Source of the DNA: Axinella damicornis
Taxonomy: Eukaryota; Porifera; Demospongiae; Axinellida; Axinellidae
DNA: 64,000 nucleotides
Assembly: GCA_963931865.1 (NCBI GenBank)
Contig: OZ007511.1
Coordinates: 2,409,836 to 2,473,835, forward strand
Reading direction: 5' to 3'
Positions 32,859-45,169 of the stretch are shown piece after piece (the first letter of the stretch is position 1; the number at the start of each line of letters is the position of its first letter). Made by a program: the position numbers and the translations under genes. The notes under the pieces are model-generated. The model did not search any database. It saw nothing but the letters and a program-made list of their open reading frames with translations, and was not told the DNA's origin.

Positions 32859-35800
32859 CGTGTACAATGTATGTGTATGTATGTATGTGTGTACGTGTGT
32901 GAGTGTGTGCATGTGAGCGTGATAGATAAAGGAGGGATGGATGAAGCTCAGGCAATGCATCCTGTGGTGTTTCACAGAGACATTCTCTTCTCACATCAGA
33001 ATCTCCACTGTCTTAGACTCTCAGCTCCAGTACTACCAACAAGCCCTACCCATACCCTGCACAGCTGTTCCAAGCCCTGCCAGAAGTCCCTCCACCTTAG
33101 CCACTAATTATCACTGGCTCTACATCAAAGCTATCCAAACAAGCTGTTGCTAGGTTTCCAACAGTACCAATATTCAAGCCTCAGCTTACTGTCAACAACA
33201 GCCTACCATTGTAAATCTACAATGGTAGGCTATATTCCCCCCCATCACCAGGGGTTACCAATAGGTTATAGTTAGCTCCCTCATTTACCATAGGCACTGC
33301 TGAGCTAGGTCATGGTTACCATAGGCACTCTAATTATGCATCCCTCAAAGAATTATTCCTGCAATGTCAATATATTACTGTCCATGTGTGTGTGTAATGG
33401 AAGTGGGATGTTGGGGGGGGGGGGGGGGGGGGGGCTGGACTAGACGGGTGACGCACGACCTTCACTGCAACCTCAGAACCTCTGCGAAGAATGATCGAGA
33501 ACATTGGACAGGGGCTGGAATCTTCCAGAAAGGCAAACGGACACAACCGGAGAGCAGTAACTACACCTGTAGCTGAAGCGGGCACAACGCGGGAGTTGAA
33601 GCGGACGTGATCTGGGAACAGCAGCGGAAGCGGACGTGATCGGGGAGCAGCAGCGGAAGCGGACGCAATCGGGGCTGAGCAGTAGTTGAGGAGGACGCGA
33701 TCTGGGAACAGTAGGTAGCTGAGGCGGGATGCATGGATATCACATGGAAGGACACAATTGTGGAGCAGCAGTTGAAGTGGACACAATTGGGGAACAGCAG
33801 CTGAAGCGGACACAATCAGGAGAGCAGCAGCTCTGCATAGAGGGCTGCCAGCACCGGATTGCTCACATAGGCGAACAAGGGGGACGTAACTGAGTGAGCG
33901 AAGCGAGTGAAGCTACTTGTAAGAGAAATTTGGTCACCCAAACAGCGACACAAGATTGCAATTACGCCACATGATTAAGAAAACTCTTCACTAGGTACTC
34001 AGTGAGAGTTTGCAAGGCAGTGTAAGCAAGGCTATTGGATAACAGTTGTTTGTTCCTGGTTGAGACTCACAGTCACACTCGCACCACCGACACCCACACA
34101 ACACACTACACTCACACCACCCACACTACACACTCACACCACACACTCACACCACCCACACACCTATACCACCAGCACCACACATACCTGCATTGATGAG
34201 TCCATGGAGCCCACCCACAAACACGGTCCTGCTCGGGTCCAGGCGGGGAGAGGGACAGCGAATGGAGTTGCTGTCGGAGAGGGCCCAGGAGATCACCTGC
34301 ACCTCTTTGTCCCTCATCCTTCGACTGGACACCCTGAAATAATACTGACTGGCGTCCATCGGGTCATGTGTGCAGGACATCAGGAGCCCCTTCACCGACC
34401 GCTCTGATTCAAAGGTCAAGTAGACGTAGCCTGCGGGGAGGGGATGCAGTAGCAATGGATCACATGATGATCATGTGATGATGTTCATTTGATGCAATGG
34501 CTTCATCATGGAACTATAGATCACATGATCATGATGTGTGATTATCCAGTAAAATGGTGCTAATTTAACCACACAAGGCAATAATTCACTCAGCTCAGAA
34601 TGCTGCCATAGCAACCACATGATGTTCGAGTTCCCATCCTAACGAAATATGCCGCACTTGTTTCATCACCTAATAGCTCCATTGACTCCACTCCATTCAT
34701 GCAATACCCTCTCACTACTCACTAACAGCCGAGGTATTAAAGGCTCCAGCACACCATGGCAACGGACAGCTGCATTCCATTCTGGGGACTAGGGGGGAAT
34801 AGCAAGCTGCCTTCAATACTAGGGGAGATGCCCACAATGGAGCATGTTGTATTACTGCTGTGCAATAAGCAGACCAAGAGGAAATGCTGAGTGGCCACAA
34901 GATCCGCAATCCACATAAGCATCACCGACTGTAATACGTAGAATTGCAAGCACAAATACGCACAAGTTTGCTAGCCTCATTCTCAGGCCCCTGTCCAGCT
35001 TTTACAGTACAGAAGTGTGGGGATGGCCTGGTGCATTTCCTCATGTCAGCATGATGTACTTAAAAAAATTTCAGAACGAGAATGCGATGTTATGTGTGTT
35101 GTTCAACCATCCACACATTCAACGCCCGGTGTGATGGATTGGTCACCCCAAATAGCTAGATACGTGAGGTATGTTACCTGGTACACCCTCACTCTTCTTG
35201 CTGTTCTGAGCCACATTAATATCAAGTCTTTCTACCCTGGCGTCATATGAGGAAATGTACCAGGCCCTCTCCCACTCAACTACTGCATGCAAGCAACAGA
35301 CCGCTAGCTGGGAGGGGCCTGGGAACAAGACTAAGAGTTTGCAACCTTTTGAAAATCACAAGGGGTAACCCATCCACTATTGTCCAACTACTACACTCAC
35401 ACTACTCCACAATGTCCACAGAACATGACACCACCACCTCTGCTATGACAACTGCTCACACCAGATTAGTGATTGAGATAATTGTGCAGCCAATAAGCCC
35501 CAGTCTGTAGTCCTTATCACACCCACAGTAGGCTAGGACCTCCCAGTGTATGTCACACCATTGCTATTGTGTTACACAGCAGGTTGTAGTACCATTCAAA
35601 CCTCAATGCTAGGCATCCATTTTGGTCAGTCTGGAGTCCACAAATGCAGGACATTATAACTTGCACTGTTTGCCGACAAACAGCTGGGAGTTAACCATGG
35701 GCAGGTTGTACAAGTGGCCCCATTCAAACTTCAATGCTTTGAATTCAGGTGAAAAGCCTGGCCTGCAACTCCATGCACAATCCTGCAGCCCTATAGCTCC

Positions 35801-37161
35801 ATTTGAAACATGCCGGCAGCAACTTTAACTACAAGGAACTTGTCTGCTAACTCCACCAGGAAACCCACACACTGCAGAGTGCAGACAGGCTCAAACCTTG
35901 AAAAGCCTCACCTTTATGTCTGCCTACCCCTGCAGCCATATTGAACCTGCAAACCCTAACCATGAGTGGAGGAACGTTGACTACAAGGAGTTTGCCTGTT
36001 AACTCTCTCAGGAAACCCACACAGGCTCAAACATTAATGTGAATCCAGCCTCCAGCTTTTATGTCTACCTACAAGTGCACAACCCTGCAGCCCTATTCCA
36101 ACCTTGACAGAAGCAACTTTGACTACAAGGAACTTGTCTGCTAACTCCACCAGGAAGCCCACACACTGCAGAGACAGGCTCAAACATTAATCCAGGTGGG
36201 GACCTAGTCTTTGTTTCCCTACAACTGCACAATCTGCAGCCCTATAGAACCCTGAGAGCAGGAACTTCGACTACTAGGAACTTGTCTGTCAACTCGTTCA
36301 GGAGGCCCACACAACGTTCAGGAGGCCCACACAACGCACTCTACAGGAGAGGCTCGAACCTCGGTGCTTGAATCCAGGCGAAAAATGCAACACCCCTCTG
36401 CTATATGTCCTTGGCAGATGGCGATTTAGTGTTGGTCTGAAATGTATGAAAACAGCGGATGACCGTTTGCTATTCTGACTGGAAGTGTGGGTCTTCAGAC
36501 GATGGAGTTCCTGGGACCAACCACATCTGCCAGGTAAATTACATTGTGTGTATGTGACATCAGAGTGGTCACCACTGCTTGTCTTGTGGCGTGCAGTGTG
36601 TGGGTTTTGGGAAAGAATAAGGAGACAAGTCCTTAGTAGTCAAGTTCCTAGAGGGTTTCAGTGGAGCTAGAGGGCTGCATGGTTGTGCTGTTTTAGGAGG
36701 CGTAATGTATACCCTAGGACATACATCCCAAAGTTTGATCACTAATACTCATTGAGTTTCTTTACAGTGTTAATCCAAATCCACCCAATGACCAGTCAAA
36801 TTATTGCATGCTGGGACAAGTTCGGTAATCTGCCAGTTTTTTGACTCCACACTCCACACACACACACACAGTGTCACCCCCCCCCCCCCCCCCCCCCCCC
36901 ACTCACACTCACACACACACAGTGTCACACCTTTCGGTGGGTGTCTGTTGTGCTTGTTGTCTTTGCCAGGCCAGTCAACGGTAAGGGCACCAAAAACTTG
37001 GAAGGTTTGGAGCAGTACAGCTTCAGTGATGTCCCAGGGGACACCTCCCAGGAATACACGAGGCGAGTAGGTCGGGTTCTTGTGGCGGCGGGGAGGGAGT
37101 TGCCCACTCCAGGTACACACTACGTCAATACCTGTGTGTGTGTGGTGGGTGATGAATGGGT

Positions 37162-37192
<31 letters not shown>

Positions 37193-40100
37193 ACTAGTGT
37201 ACGTGTGACTGAGTAACAGCAGCATGTGCGCAAATTTGTGAGTACTAGCAATGTCATCCCCCCCCCCCCCCCCCCCCCATTTGTGATGCAAGCAAATACT
37301 AGAGCATATTACCATGACAACCAGATGCACCAGTGTCTCTCAAGACTGGCTATCTCTGGCTACCTCATGGTGTATGGCAAGCTGAGACAGCTGGCACAGG
37401 CAACTCTGATCTTGCCCACTGATGCCTTCAGTTCAGAAATGGAGGGAGAGAGCTGAATCCGTACAGCAGGTGAATGCTTCCCAATGGAGGGTCGGGTCTG
37501 CCTTGCTAGTTGAGGTTGTCCAGCATTTCAAGCTGCCATGCCACAGGAGATAGCAGGACCTGGGGTCAGGTCTGCCTTGCAGCAGAGGTTGCCCAGCATT
37601 TCAAGCTGCCATACCACGGGATATCGATAGCAGGACCTGGGGTCGGGCCTGCCTTGCCAGTGGAGGTTGTCCAGCATGTCATACCACAGGAGATAGCAGG
37701 ACCTGGGGTTGGGTCTGCCTTGCTAGTGGAGGTCGTCCAGCATTCAAGCTGCCATACTATAAGCAGGACCTGAAATCCTCGGCAACAGCTGTTGAAACTG
37801 CTACGATTGCAGTGACCTAGGGTAAGCTATATACATGTAAAACAGTACAGGATCCTACCGTGTAAAGGTTTTGAATTTCTGGTTTGAATTTCAAGTAACC
37901 AACCAGTCGAACACAGCAATGAAACCTGGCCATATTCACAACCATGAACCAGCCACACAAGGCAGGGTGTGCTATACAGCACGCCTGCTGTGCAATCCAA
38001 CCTTGGGAATCAATTACAAGTGATGTAACAGTTTATAACTGAGAATGACATGTGATGAGCCAGTCATTGAAAGGTGTGCTCAACACTATTGGCTAGCCTG
38101 CCAGACAATAGTGGCTGTACAAACTGCTGATAAATACTGACCACCACAAAATGTCATCAGCTTCTTGGAAATGGAATAGAAAATGGTGCTCAGATTTCAA
38201 ACACTGATAAGTGCACTGAGTGTGAGTGTGATCCATGTGTTAAGGTGATGTGCAGTACAGGTGTAGGTGTGATATGGTGTGTGTGTGTGTACATTCACAC
38301 ACATCCACAAACACTGTTATAAGCAATCAACAATTTCAACCACACGTACACACATTCACAACCATGTTGGAAAACACAACAAGGATACCTACAACACACA
38401 CATCCACTCAACCAACATGTTTGTGAACTAAAGGCTGCCACCCCTGACATCACTGAATCTACTTCCTCTAGTAGGGCTGAACTTAGGAACACTCTGAAAG
38501 CTTTTCAAGATAAAGACCTTCTCCTCTTCCTCCCAGCAGGAACATTTTTCCAAGAGGAGATTGCATCCTCTTCCACCCAGCACAGCTGAGCTCAGACTGA
38601 CAGTCCAGGACAAAGACTGCACCCTTTGTCCTACAGGACCAAGCAGGGCTGAATTCAAGAGCACTCAAGATGAAGACTGTACTCTCCTCCACCCAGCAGG
38701 GCTGAACAACGCAGGGACACTATGAAAGCCTTCCAAGATAAAGACTGTCTTTTATCTTACATGTATGTACTGGTACCCAGCAGGGCTGAGTTCAGGAACA
38801 CTCAATAGGAAGACTGTATCCTCCTACTACCAGCACCCAGCAGGGCTGGGCTCAGGAATGCTCAATATGAAGACTGTAATATCCACTACTACCACCACAC
38901 AGCACGGCTCACTCAATATGAAGACTACATCCTCTACTATATACATGTACCCAGCAACCAGCAGGGCTGGGCTCAGGAACACTCTAAATGCTTTTCAAGA
39001 TAAAGGCACCACAATTCCTTCCCAGTGTGCCTCAATCCAATTGTCTTCAACAACCTGTAGCCCACATTCTGTCATTCATAGCCCACTGGAGTATAACTGA
39101 GGAAAGCAGTGGTTGCCAAGGAAAACTGGTTGCCAATCAGGTCAATAAAACAGCCATGACCTTTCAGTGCATCCTGAGACCTGCATCCTGAGACCTTCCT
39201 TGTACTACTTTCTAGTTTCAACACAAGAAGTTATAACACTTTATTCCTGGTTAGCTCTACTCTACATTGAACATGAATACATTTTAGTCACCTATTTGCT
39301 ACGAGAATGTTAGTCAAAGACCCTCACCTCACTCAAACTATGCTCTGCTACAAAAATTTCACCTTGTCTAGGGGCGGAATGCAGCCCCTAATTGGGTGCC
39401 AGTGTCTTACAGTTGAAGCTGAAAGTGAGTACGCAACACTATGACAACCATGATCACCGTACACAACTGCTGCAGCTGCTGCAATACAGTAGTGCCCTCT
39501 GTGTACACTAGACTGGCAGTTGTGGACATCCCAAATGCTGACAATGGGTGCCGCCAGTGGGGCATATTTGAAGCCATTGTTCGCTGCCCTCCCAGTGGTA
39601 ACAGTCATACAATGCGTAACTATGTTCAAGTGCTCCTTGATGACTAGGCTGAGATGAAATAGACCTTAGCTGTCAAAACCACTGACCCACAAAGCGTACC
39701 TACAAACCCTTTGAAACCAACTGCACTCAAGTTTAGCCTGTCACACACTCTAGACTCACACACAAGTTGTTACTCCGTCTTCTAGAGCATTTAGTGGTTC
39801 AATTAGACATATACAAGGTTAAAGAGTGGGTGGAGTCACAAATGTGCATCCTTGCCACAGAAATACAGGGCAGTTTCCAGGTGGATTATAATTAGTAGCC
39901 TCATACAAATGGTCCCCCCATACACAGAGGAAGAGTGTCCCCTCGTACACAAAGGAAGGGGGTGTCCCCTCATAGCAGAGGAGAAGAGTGTCCCCTCATA
40001 GATGAAGGAAGGGGGAGTGTCCCCACATAGCAGAGGAGGATGAAGGAAGTGTCCCCACATAGCCGAGGAGGATGAAGGAAGAGTGTCCCCTCCTAGATGA

Positions 40101-43100
40101 ATGAAGGTGGAGTGTCCCCACATAGCAGAGGAGGATGAAGGAAGTGTCCCCACGTGAGGATGAAGCAAGAGTGTCCCTCATAGATGAAGGAAGGGGGAGT
40201 GTCCCCACATAGCAGAGGAGGATGAAGGAAGAGTGTCCCCTCATAGATGAAGGAAGGGGGAGTGTCCCCACATAGCAGAGGAGGATAAAGGAAGGGGGGT
40301 GGTTCCCTCATAGCAGAAGGGGATGAAGGAAGGCAGAGAGTTGTCCAGCATTGAAATAGCCTTTGCAATCAAGGTTTGATTTGATCTGGACAACTGATTA
40401 AGATTTAAACTCCAGATAAATACCCACAACTACTATTTACTACTGCTGGCATCCCAAACTGCACAAGAGGTGAGGTCATTCAACTGCTGTCAGTTCAACT
40501 GCACACTGATAGTGGAGTTGTGGTTTACTACAAGTGAGAAGGTGAGGAGATGGTGAGGAAGTTTGCATGGTTACAGGTGAAGAAGGTCGTGAGCTACAGG
40601 CAAGGAGGGTGAGGGTGAGCTACAGGAAGGAGGATGAGCTACAGTCGAGCTACAGGCAAGGAGGATGAGCTACAGTTGAGCTACAGGCAAGGAAGGCGAG
40701 CTACAGGTGAGGAGGGTGAGGGCGAGCTACAGGCGAGGAGGATGAGGATGAGCTACGGGCGAGCTACAGGCAAGGAGGACGAGCTATAGGCAAGCAAGGC
40801 GAGCTACAGGCGAGGAGGGTGGGGTACAGGTGAGGAAGGTGGGATACAGGTGAGGAGGGTGGGGTACAGGTGAGGAAGGTGGGGTACAGGCGAGGAAGGT
40901 GGGGTACAGGCGAGGAAGGTGGGGTACAGGCGAGGAAGGTGGGATACAGGCAAGGAAGGTGGGGTACAGGTGAGGAAGGTGGGATACAGGCAAGGAAGGT
41001 GGGGTACAGGTGAGGAAGGTGGGATACAGGCAAGGAAGGTGGGGTACAGGTGAGGAAGGTGGGATACAGGCGAGGAAGGTGGGGTACAGGTGAGGAAGGT
41101 GGGGTACAGGCGAGGAAGGTGGGGTACAGGCGAGGAGGGTGGGGTACAGGTGAGGAGGGTGGGGTACAGGTGAGGAGGGTGGAGTACAGGTGAGGAGGGT
41201 GGGGTACAGGCGAGGAAGGTGGGGTACAGGCGAGGAAGGTGGGGTACAGGTGAGGAGGGTGGGGTACAGGTGAGGAAGGTGGGGTACAGGCGAGGAAGGT
41301 GGGGTACAGGCGAGGAAGGTGGGGTACAGGTGAGGAGGAAGGTGGGGTACAGGTGAGGAGGAAGGTGGTGTACAGGTGAGGAGGAAGGTGGTGTACAGGT
41401 GAGGAGGAAGGTGGGTACAAGTGAGGAAGGTGGGGTAACAGGTGAGGAAGGTGGTGGGGTACAGGTGAGGAAGGTGGTGGGGTACAGGTGAGGAAGGTGG
41501 GGTACGGGCGAGGAAGGTGGGGTAACAGGTGAGGAAGGTGGGGTACAGGTGAGGAAGGCAAGCTAATCATGCTGTCAGGATGCCTACAATTTCCACATCT
41601 ATGTATATTGCTAACAGTCACACTGTAAGTCTTTGTCAGTGCTCACAAATTTACTGTGCAGGACTCCTTGCTGTCATACTGATCAACACCCAGCACTGTG
41701 ATTATCCAAAACCTCGCATACGCAATCTCGCACATGATGAAATCTTCCGTCGCTCTCCGGACTCATTAATATGTCCAGCATGCAACAAAGCTGGGGAGGA
41801 GCCTGGGCACAAGTCTAGCTGTTTACTCCACTTGGCAATTATGTAAACTGCAAAACTCACACAGAAGAGAGGAAGTTGGTCAACTGGGTTACTAGTTAGA
41901 CAGCTTGTAGCTGCACTGAGGTGGTGTGATGGGAAGCTGGCACCTGTGGTTAACCACAGATGAGGAAGGCAAGCTAATTGGACAGCCTAGCAATCTCAAC
42001 ATAATTACTTGTGAGTTCTACCAGCCATTGGAAAAGGAGCCACAACATCAGACCTGCAGGAAACTAGGACAATGCTTGCCCAGCAAAGAAGCCACTAAGA
42101 GGTTTACTACACAACTGCCCACAGGTAGCCAAGTTGTTTGGCAAGGGCTACCAGCAAGCTCTATACTTAGTTTCAAAGATGTGGGTCTTTGTGTAATTAC
42201 CAGCATATGAAGGAACACAATACAGTTAATTTACTTAACTGATTAAGGACACAAACTGATTAGGCAGGCAGGCTGGCTGCAAGCAGTGGGGTAAAGTAAG
42301 CCCTCCCATCCCATTGTACACAGCCACCCCATGACACAGTGGCTACTGTACTACTGGTTGTTGCCTTAACACCCAGGTTGTACACATCTACAACCTCAAC
42401 AAGCAACATTTAACACACACCACCTGGCCAGATTAGCAGCAGAGGTCTAAATTAATGACATTCCTTGCACCTGAATCTATTGCAATGGGCACCAAACTGA
42501 ACACTCACCCCCTGCAATGGAGTAGGGTCGGAAGGGGGAGGGCTTAGGATAATACATCCTTTCCGCTGGTATAGCCGAGGAATCGTATGGTGGCATTGGC
42601 AGGTCTGCAAACATTCCCCCTGGGTACATCTGCATGTGGGGGGTGTGGTGGTGGGACGGGGTGGGGATGGGGAGAGGCGAGCTGGTCAGCCAGGGCTGTG
42701 TTGCAGGGTCGCAGGGACTGAGATCCAGTGTGTCTGGTGAGGCGGAGGAGACAGTGTCCGGGGAGGAGTTGCCGTCGGAGGAGGGGGGAGGTGGTAGCAT
42801 GGGGAATAGAGGGTGCTCTTGGTCTGGACTGAAATGTTGAGGGGCATCACTGGCTGGACTTGAGAACGAGAGCCGATTCTGGGATGGGGGGGGGGCAGGC
42901 GCATGTGTGCAGGGGGACATTGTAGATTTAAGACAGCTGAGTTTATCACAACCAAATATTCACAGACAAAACAATTAATTAGCGAGTTTCAGATCAAAGG
43001 TGCTTCACGTGGGAATAGGGTTGCACATGGTGAAGAGAAAACAAGACTACATAATTTTTCTGGCCGCAGCCTCCCAGCACACAAACACACTCACTCACAC

Positions 43101-43365
43101 ACCTCACAGCAGAAAGCAGTTCACAGAATCATGACTAGCAGTACACATAGAGTCATAGACTTACCAGCATGTTGGCGAGGCTACTCGTGGTACTGATGGC
43201 TTCTATCAGGCTGGAGGTGGACACACGGCTGACCGGACTCACGCTGCCCTTCCCGAGAGGAGACTCAAAGCCAGAGTCGATGCTGGACTCGGAGCTGCTA
43301 GAGTTGAGGCTGCGCGTGAGCGGGAACTCCATGGCGGCACTGTAAGTCCACGGTGACTGCGACAT
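31608..43365 (-). CDS. CPEB1: CPEB1-type cytoplasmic polyadenylation element-binding protein
   Basis: CPEB binds U-rich elements in mRNA 3' UTRs and controls cytoplasmic polyadenylation and translation. Coding exons in transcription order: 43365-43165, 42878-42509, 37131-36931, 34430-34188, 32756-32578, 31799-31608; phases join to 461 aa plus TGA. Residues 1-190 are a Ser/Pro-rich regulatory region ([15 protein letters not shown]; Pro/Asp-rich exon 2). [11 protein letters not shown] motif (196-205) precedes RRM1 (about 215-290; RNP2 VFLGGV, RNP1 KGYVYLTF) and RRM2 (about 325-397; RNP2 VFVGGL, RNP1 GSGRVTF). The C-terminal ZZ-type zinc domain has Cys 410, 413, 422, 427, 432, 435 and His 440, 448. 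The linker and tail match vertebrate CPEB1 better than the CPEB2-4 class. The ATG at 43365 follows an acceptor-like CCTCCAGCAG and an in-frame upstream TAG, so a 5' UTR exon probably lies upstream. Confidence 0.93.
31905..31924. repeat. Poly-G run near the CPEB last-exon acceptor
   Basis: A run of about 17 G on + is poly-C on the CPEB sense strand, about 110 bp upstream of the last acceptor. It is the same class of homopolymer as in talin. Confidence 0.8.
32757..32856. repeat. CPEB1: (GT)n on +, (CA)n on the CPEB sense strand, abutting an acceptor
   Basis: About 45 dinucleotides end directly at the acceptor of CPEB exon 5 (CAG at 32759-32757). In gene orientation it is a CA array next to a 3' splice site, as in talin and PCSK7. 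Confidence 0.9.
33200..33231. other. Perfect 14-bp-stem hairpin in CPEB intron 4
   Basis: AGCCTACCATTGTA, AATC loop, TACAATGGTAGGCT. The stem is exact. It may be a tiny foldback element, as no gene-level role is evident. Confidence 0.7.
33412..33434. repeat. Poly-G run in CPEB intron 4
   Basis: About 22 uninterrupted G on the + strand. Confidence 0.9.
33575..33835. repeat. Degenerate ~30-bp tandem repeat in CPEB intron 4
   Basis: About eight units of AGCAGCGGAAGCGGACGTGA and related forms with GGGGAGCAGCAG. The antisense open frames across it are repeat artefacts. Confidence 0.75.
34972..35333. mobile_element. Foldback MITE (TAGCCTC family), 362 bp
   Basis: The element starts TAGCCTCATTCTCAGGCC and ends with the inverted GGCCTGGGAACAAGACTA. 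The interior shares GAGGAAATGTACCAGGCCCT with the element at 57370-57755, so both are copies of one subfamily. Flanking 9-mers CAAGTTTGC and AGAGTTTGC match at 7 of 9 positions. It lies in CPEB intron 3. Confidence 0.75.
35640..36390. repeat. Degenerate 100-190-bp repeats in CPEB intron 3
   Basis: Recurrent blocks carry CTACAAGGAACTTGTCTGC, TAACTCCACCAGGAA, CCCACACACTGCAGAG and CAGGCTCAAAC, in at least four diverged copies. No coding sequence is seen. Confidence 0.7.
36845..36922. repeat. CPEB1: CA and poly-C arrays (GT and poly-G in gene sense) after the CPEB exon 3 donor
   Basis: Read on the gene's strand, the donor GTGTGA at 36930 is followed by GT repeats, a run of about 20 G and more GT. 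It is thus a G/GT array right behind a donor, the mirror of the CA arrays at acceptors. Confidence 0.85.
37132..37280. repeat. CPEB1: GT array and poly-C run before CPEB exon 3
   Basis: GTGTGTGTG at 37132-37193 is CA on the sense strand next to the exon 3 acceptor. A C20 run lies at 37258-37278. Confidence 0.85.
37486..37780. repeat. ~70-bp tandem repeat in CPEB intron 2
   Basis: Four units containing TCTGCCTTGCTAGTGGAGG, TTGTCCAGCATTTCAAGC and GATAGCAGGACCTGGGGT, with small differences. Confidence 0.8.
37781..38440. other. CPEB intron 2, no supported feature
   Basis: Unique-looking sequence with a short GT stretch near 38276-38291. I see no gene. Confidence 0.5.
38441..39000. repeat. Degenerate 55-80-bp repeats in CPEB intron 2
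   Basis: Blocks with CAGCAGGGCTGAGTTCAGGA, ACACTC and AAGATRAAGACTG recur about eight times. The short antisense open frames are by-products. Confidence 0.7.
39001..39880. other. CPEB intron 2, no supported feature
   Basis: Non-repetitive sequence with short open frames only, and no splice-consistent coding segment. Confidence 0.5.
39905..40330. repeat. ~60-bp tandem repeat in CPEB intron 2
   Basis: Units with GTGTCCCCACATAGCAGAGG, AGGATGAAGGAAG and GTCCCCTCATAGATGAAGG, six to eight copies in variable order. The antisense open frames are artefacts. Confidence 0.8.
40560..41570. repeat. ~1-kb minisatellite, 20-bp unit, in CPEB intron 2
   Basis: More than 40 units of GAGGAAGGTGGGGTACAGGY occur with G/A and C/T variants, and longer or shorter units at both edges. 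An antisense frame of 285 codons (Pro/His/Leu/Thr-rich) is produced because the unit pattern avoids stops. It lies wholly inside an intron and is not a gene. Confidence 0.92.
41571..42508. other. CPEB intron 2, distal part
   Basis: Two short + strand open frames (41580-41846 and 41926-42210) have normal composition but no recognised domain or splice context. I do not call them genes. Confidence 0.4.
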
Positions 43366-44257
43366 TGCCACAACTGCTGGAGGAAGGTAAATTGTAGGTG
43401 AACGCCACTTCCTCTAAACATTGGCTAGCTCGCCACACGCCATGTGCGCACACGTCAAAATGCCGGCATGCATGCATGCGACACACATGCACAGTTTGTA
43501 AGCTACCAGCCACGTTGTCAACGCACCTGTGTCTGGAGAACTTCTACGTGGTGGGCTGCCGTCCAAGGAGATGTCCTGCAGTTTACCGCTGTCTGGAGAA
43601 TCAGTTCGGGTAGGCTAAATAGATGAAGCAGTGGAGCTGTTAAATCCCGCCAACTTTGCGCGCCCAGTTCTGCAAAATAAGGCTTTACTTACCCTCCAAC
43701 AACAATGCAGAATTTAAATATAGCTATAACCCCACAGCTGCAAATTGACGTACCGATGCCGTAAACACTTCTGGCATGGCTGCGCTGCGAGTCTAGTCTT
43801 GGTGATGGATGACGTGACCTCGTAAAAATATGACGGAGAGCTAAAATCGCTATAACTCAGAGGCTATGAGGATTAGCCTGGTGGGTTAAAAATCTGCTAA
43901 AAAAACAACAGAACTTCAACTTCGGAGTGAAACCTTGCTTCAGGTCTAACTAGCGCTCACACTGCACCAGTCAGCATATAAACAGTTTTGGCTACCGACG
44001 ACGCGGACGTGACATTCGGATTGACAGCTGACATCCAAGCGATATTCATGGCCCATGTGGTGTAGGTTAACCACTTACACCTACGTGTACAGTAGAGATC
44101 AAAGTACCGGCACTCTATTCATACTGGGGAAGTGGTCTGGCACACTAATAGCTCGCGCTTGCGTGGGCCATGGGTGGGCAAATTAATACTGACGTCAGTC
44201 AGTCTCTAGGAACTGCCTAATCATTAGACCATGACAGTTTGCACCACTTACCACCTG
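43366..44257. promoter_or_regulatory. Presumed CPEB 5' UTR and promoter region
   Basis: Lies upstream of the CPEB start on the - strand. An acceptor-like pyrimidine tract and CAG sit about 10 nt before the ATG, so a non-coding first exon may lie here, but I cannot place it. No promoter element is recognised. Confidence 0.35.
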
Positions 44258-44266
44258 GGTTTCTAT

Positions 44267-44425
44267 TAGCCTCGTTCCCAGGCCTACCCCATTTTTTCTG
44301 TTCTTTGGTTTGCGTTGACGGATGCGGAAGAGCAGCCCGTCCTTCGCTGCTCTTCCACATCCGTGTATTATTGTCAACGCAAGCCGAAGAACAGAAAGAA
44401 CGGGGTAGGCCTGGGAACAAGGCTA
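44267..44425. mobile_element. Foldback MITE with exact 9-bp target duplication
   Basis: The element starts TAGCCTCGTTCCCAGGCC and ends GGCCTGGGAACAAGGCTA. The arms continue inward (CTGTTCTTTGGTTTGCGTTG against its inverse) for about 70 bp. It is flanked on both sides by GGTTTCTAT, an exact 9-bp repeat. It has no coding capacity. Confidence 0.85.
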
Positions 44426-44589
44426 GGTTTCTATGGTGCAAGCAAGCAAGGTCATCCTCGCTAGCCCCTCTCTGCCCGACAAAGCCGCTTGTGTGTGTGA
44501 CCGACCAGGGAGGGGCTGGCAGCTACGCTAGGTTCCTGGTCTAGGCAAACCTGTATCAACATCACAGGTCAAAATTGGCAAATCCTTAG

Positions 44590-45131
44590 CAATATTCTAC
44601 GATCTGATTGGGAGCAAAATCCGGCAGAGTACAAGCAATACATAGTTGAACCATTGTGCTATTATGCAGCAAACAGTGGATACAATGCCTAGCAGCATGC
44701 TGTTCTTCAATGGCAAATACACCCCGAGAGACTTGTTCTGAAAGGAGACCACTCCTTGATAATCAATTGAGATGCAAACACTGCTAGAGCCGCACACCGT
44801 ATGCCTTACCACTGGCTCACGAGAATGCTTTGATCTCCAGGTTGTTTGTGTCGCTAAACTGCACCGACTCACACCCAAAACTCGTGCCATACACCTTGTT
44901 CAGCAAATGCAAACACTGAACGTATTGAATTTCACATGTGGTGTGGGTACAGTACGATAGATCAAGGGCATATGTTATAGTGTAGAGAATCTTCGAACCA
45001 GAATCACCATGCCTTCCTTGGTGGACCGGCCAGTAGGCTGAAGGGATTCTATATTCTAGCTCCCCATCTATTGTCACACGATTTATGTAGCCTGAGCGAT
45101 CAAATACTGGCAGTGGGAATGGCCTGGGCAT
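44590..45131 (-). other. Two adjacent uncharacterised open frames, possible TE or gene remnant
   Basis: Antisense frames at 44817-45131 (105 codons) and 44597-44890 (98 codons) have ordinary composition, for example VTIDGELEYRIPSAYWPV and ISIDYQGVVSFQNKSLGVY. They overlap in different frames, as in a frameshifted or spliced coding sequence. The first begins inside the palindrome at 45098-45169. No domain is recognised, and a decayed mobile element is likely. Confidence 0.25.
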
Positions 45132-45169
45132 GATTATTCCCAGGCCATTCCCACTGCCAGTATTTGATC
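45098..45169. mobile_element. Perfect palindrome with 31-bp arms
   Basis: GATCAAATACTGGCAGTGGG plus AATGGCCTGGG, a 10-nt loop, then the exact inverted repeat. It shares GGCCTGGG/CCCAGGCC with the TAGCCTC family but lacks its ends. It adjoins a second, imperfect foldback (45139-45347). Confidence 0.75.

Noticed and set aside
40764..41621. 285-codon antisense frame
   Set aside because: Translation of a 20-bp minisatellite inside a CPEB intron.
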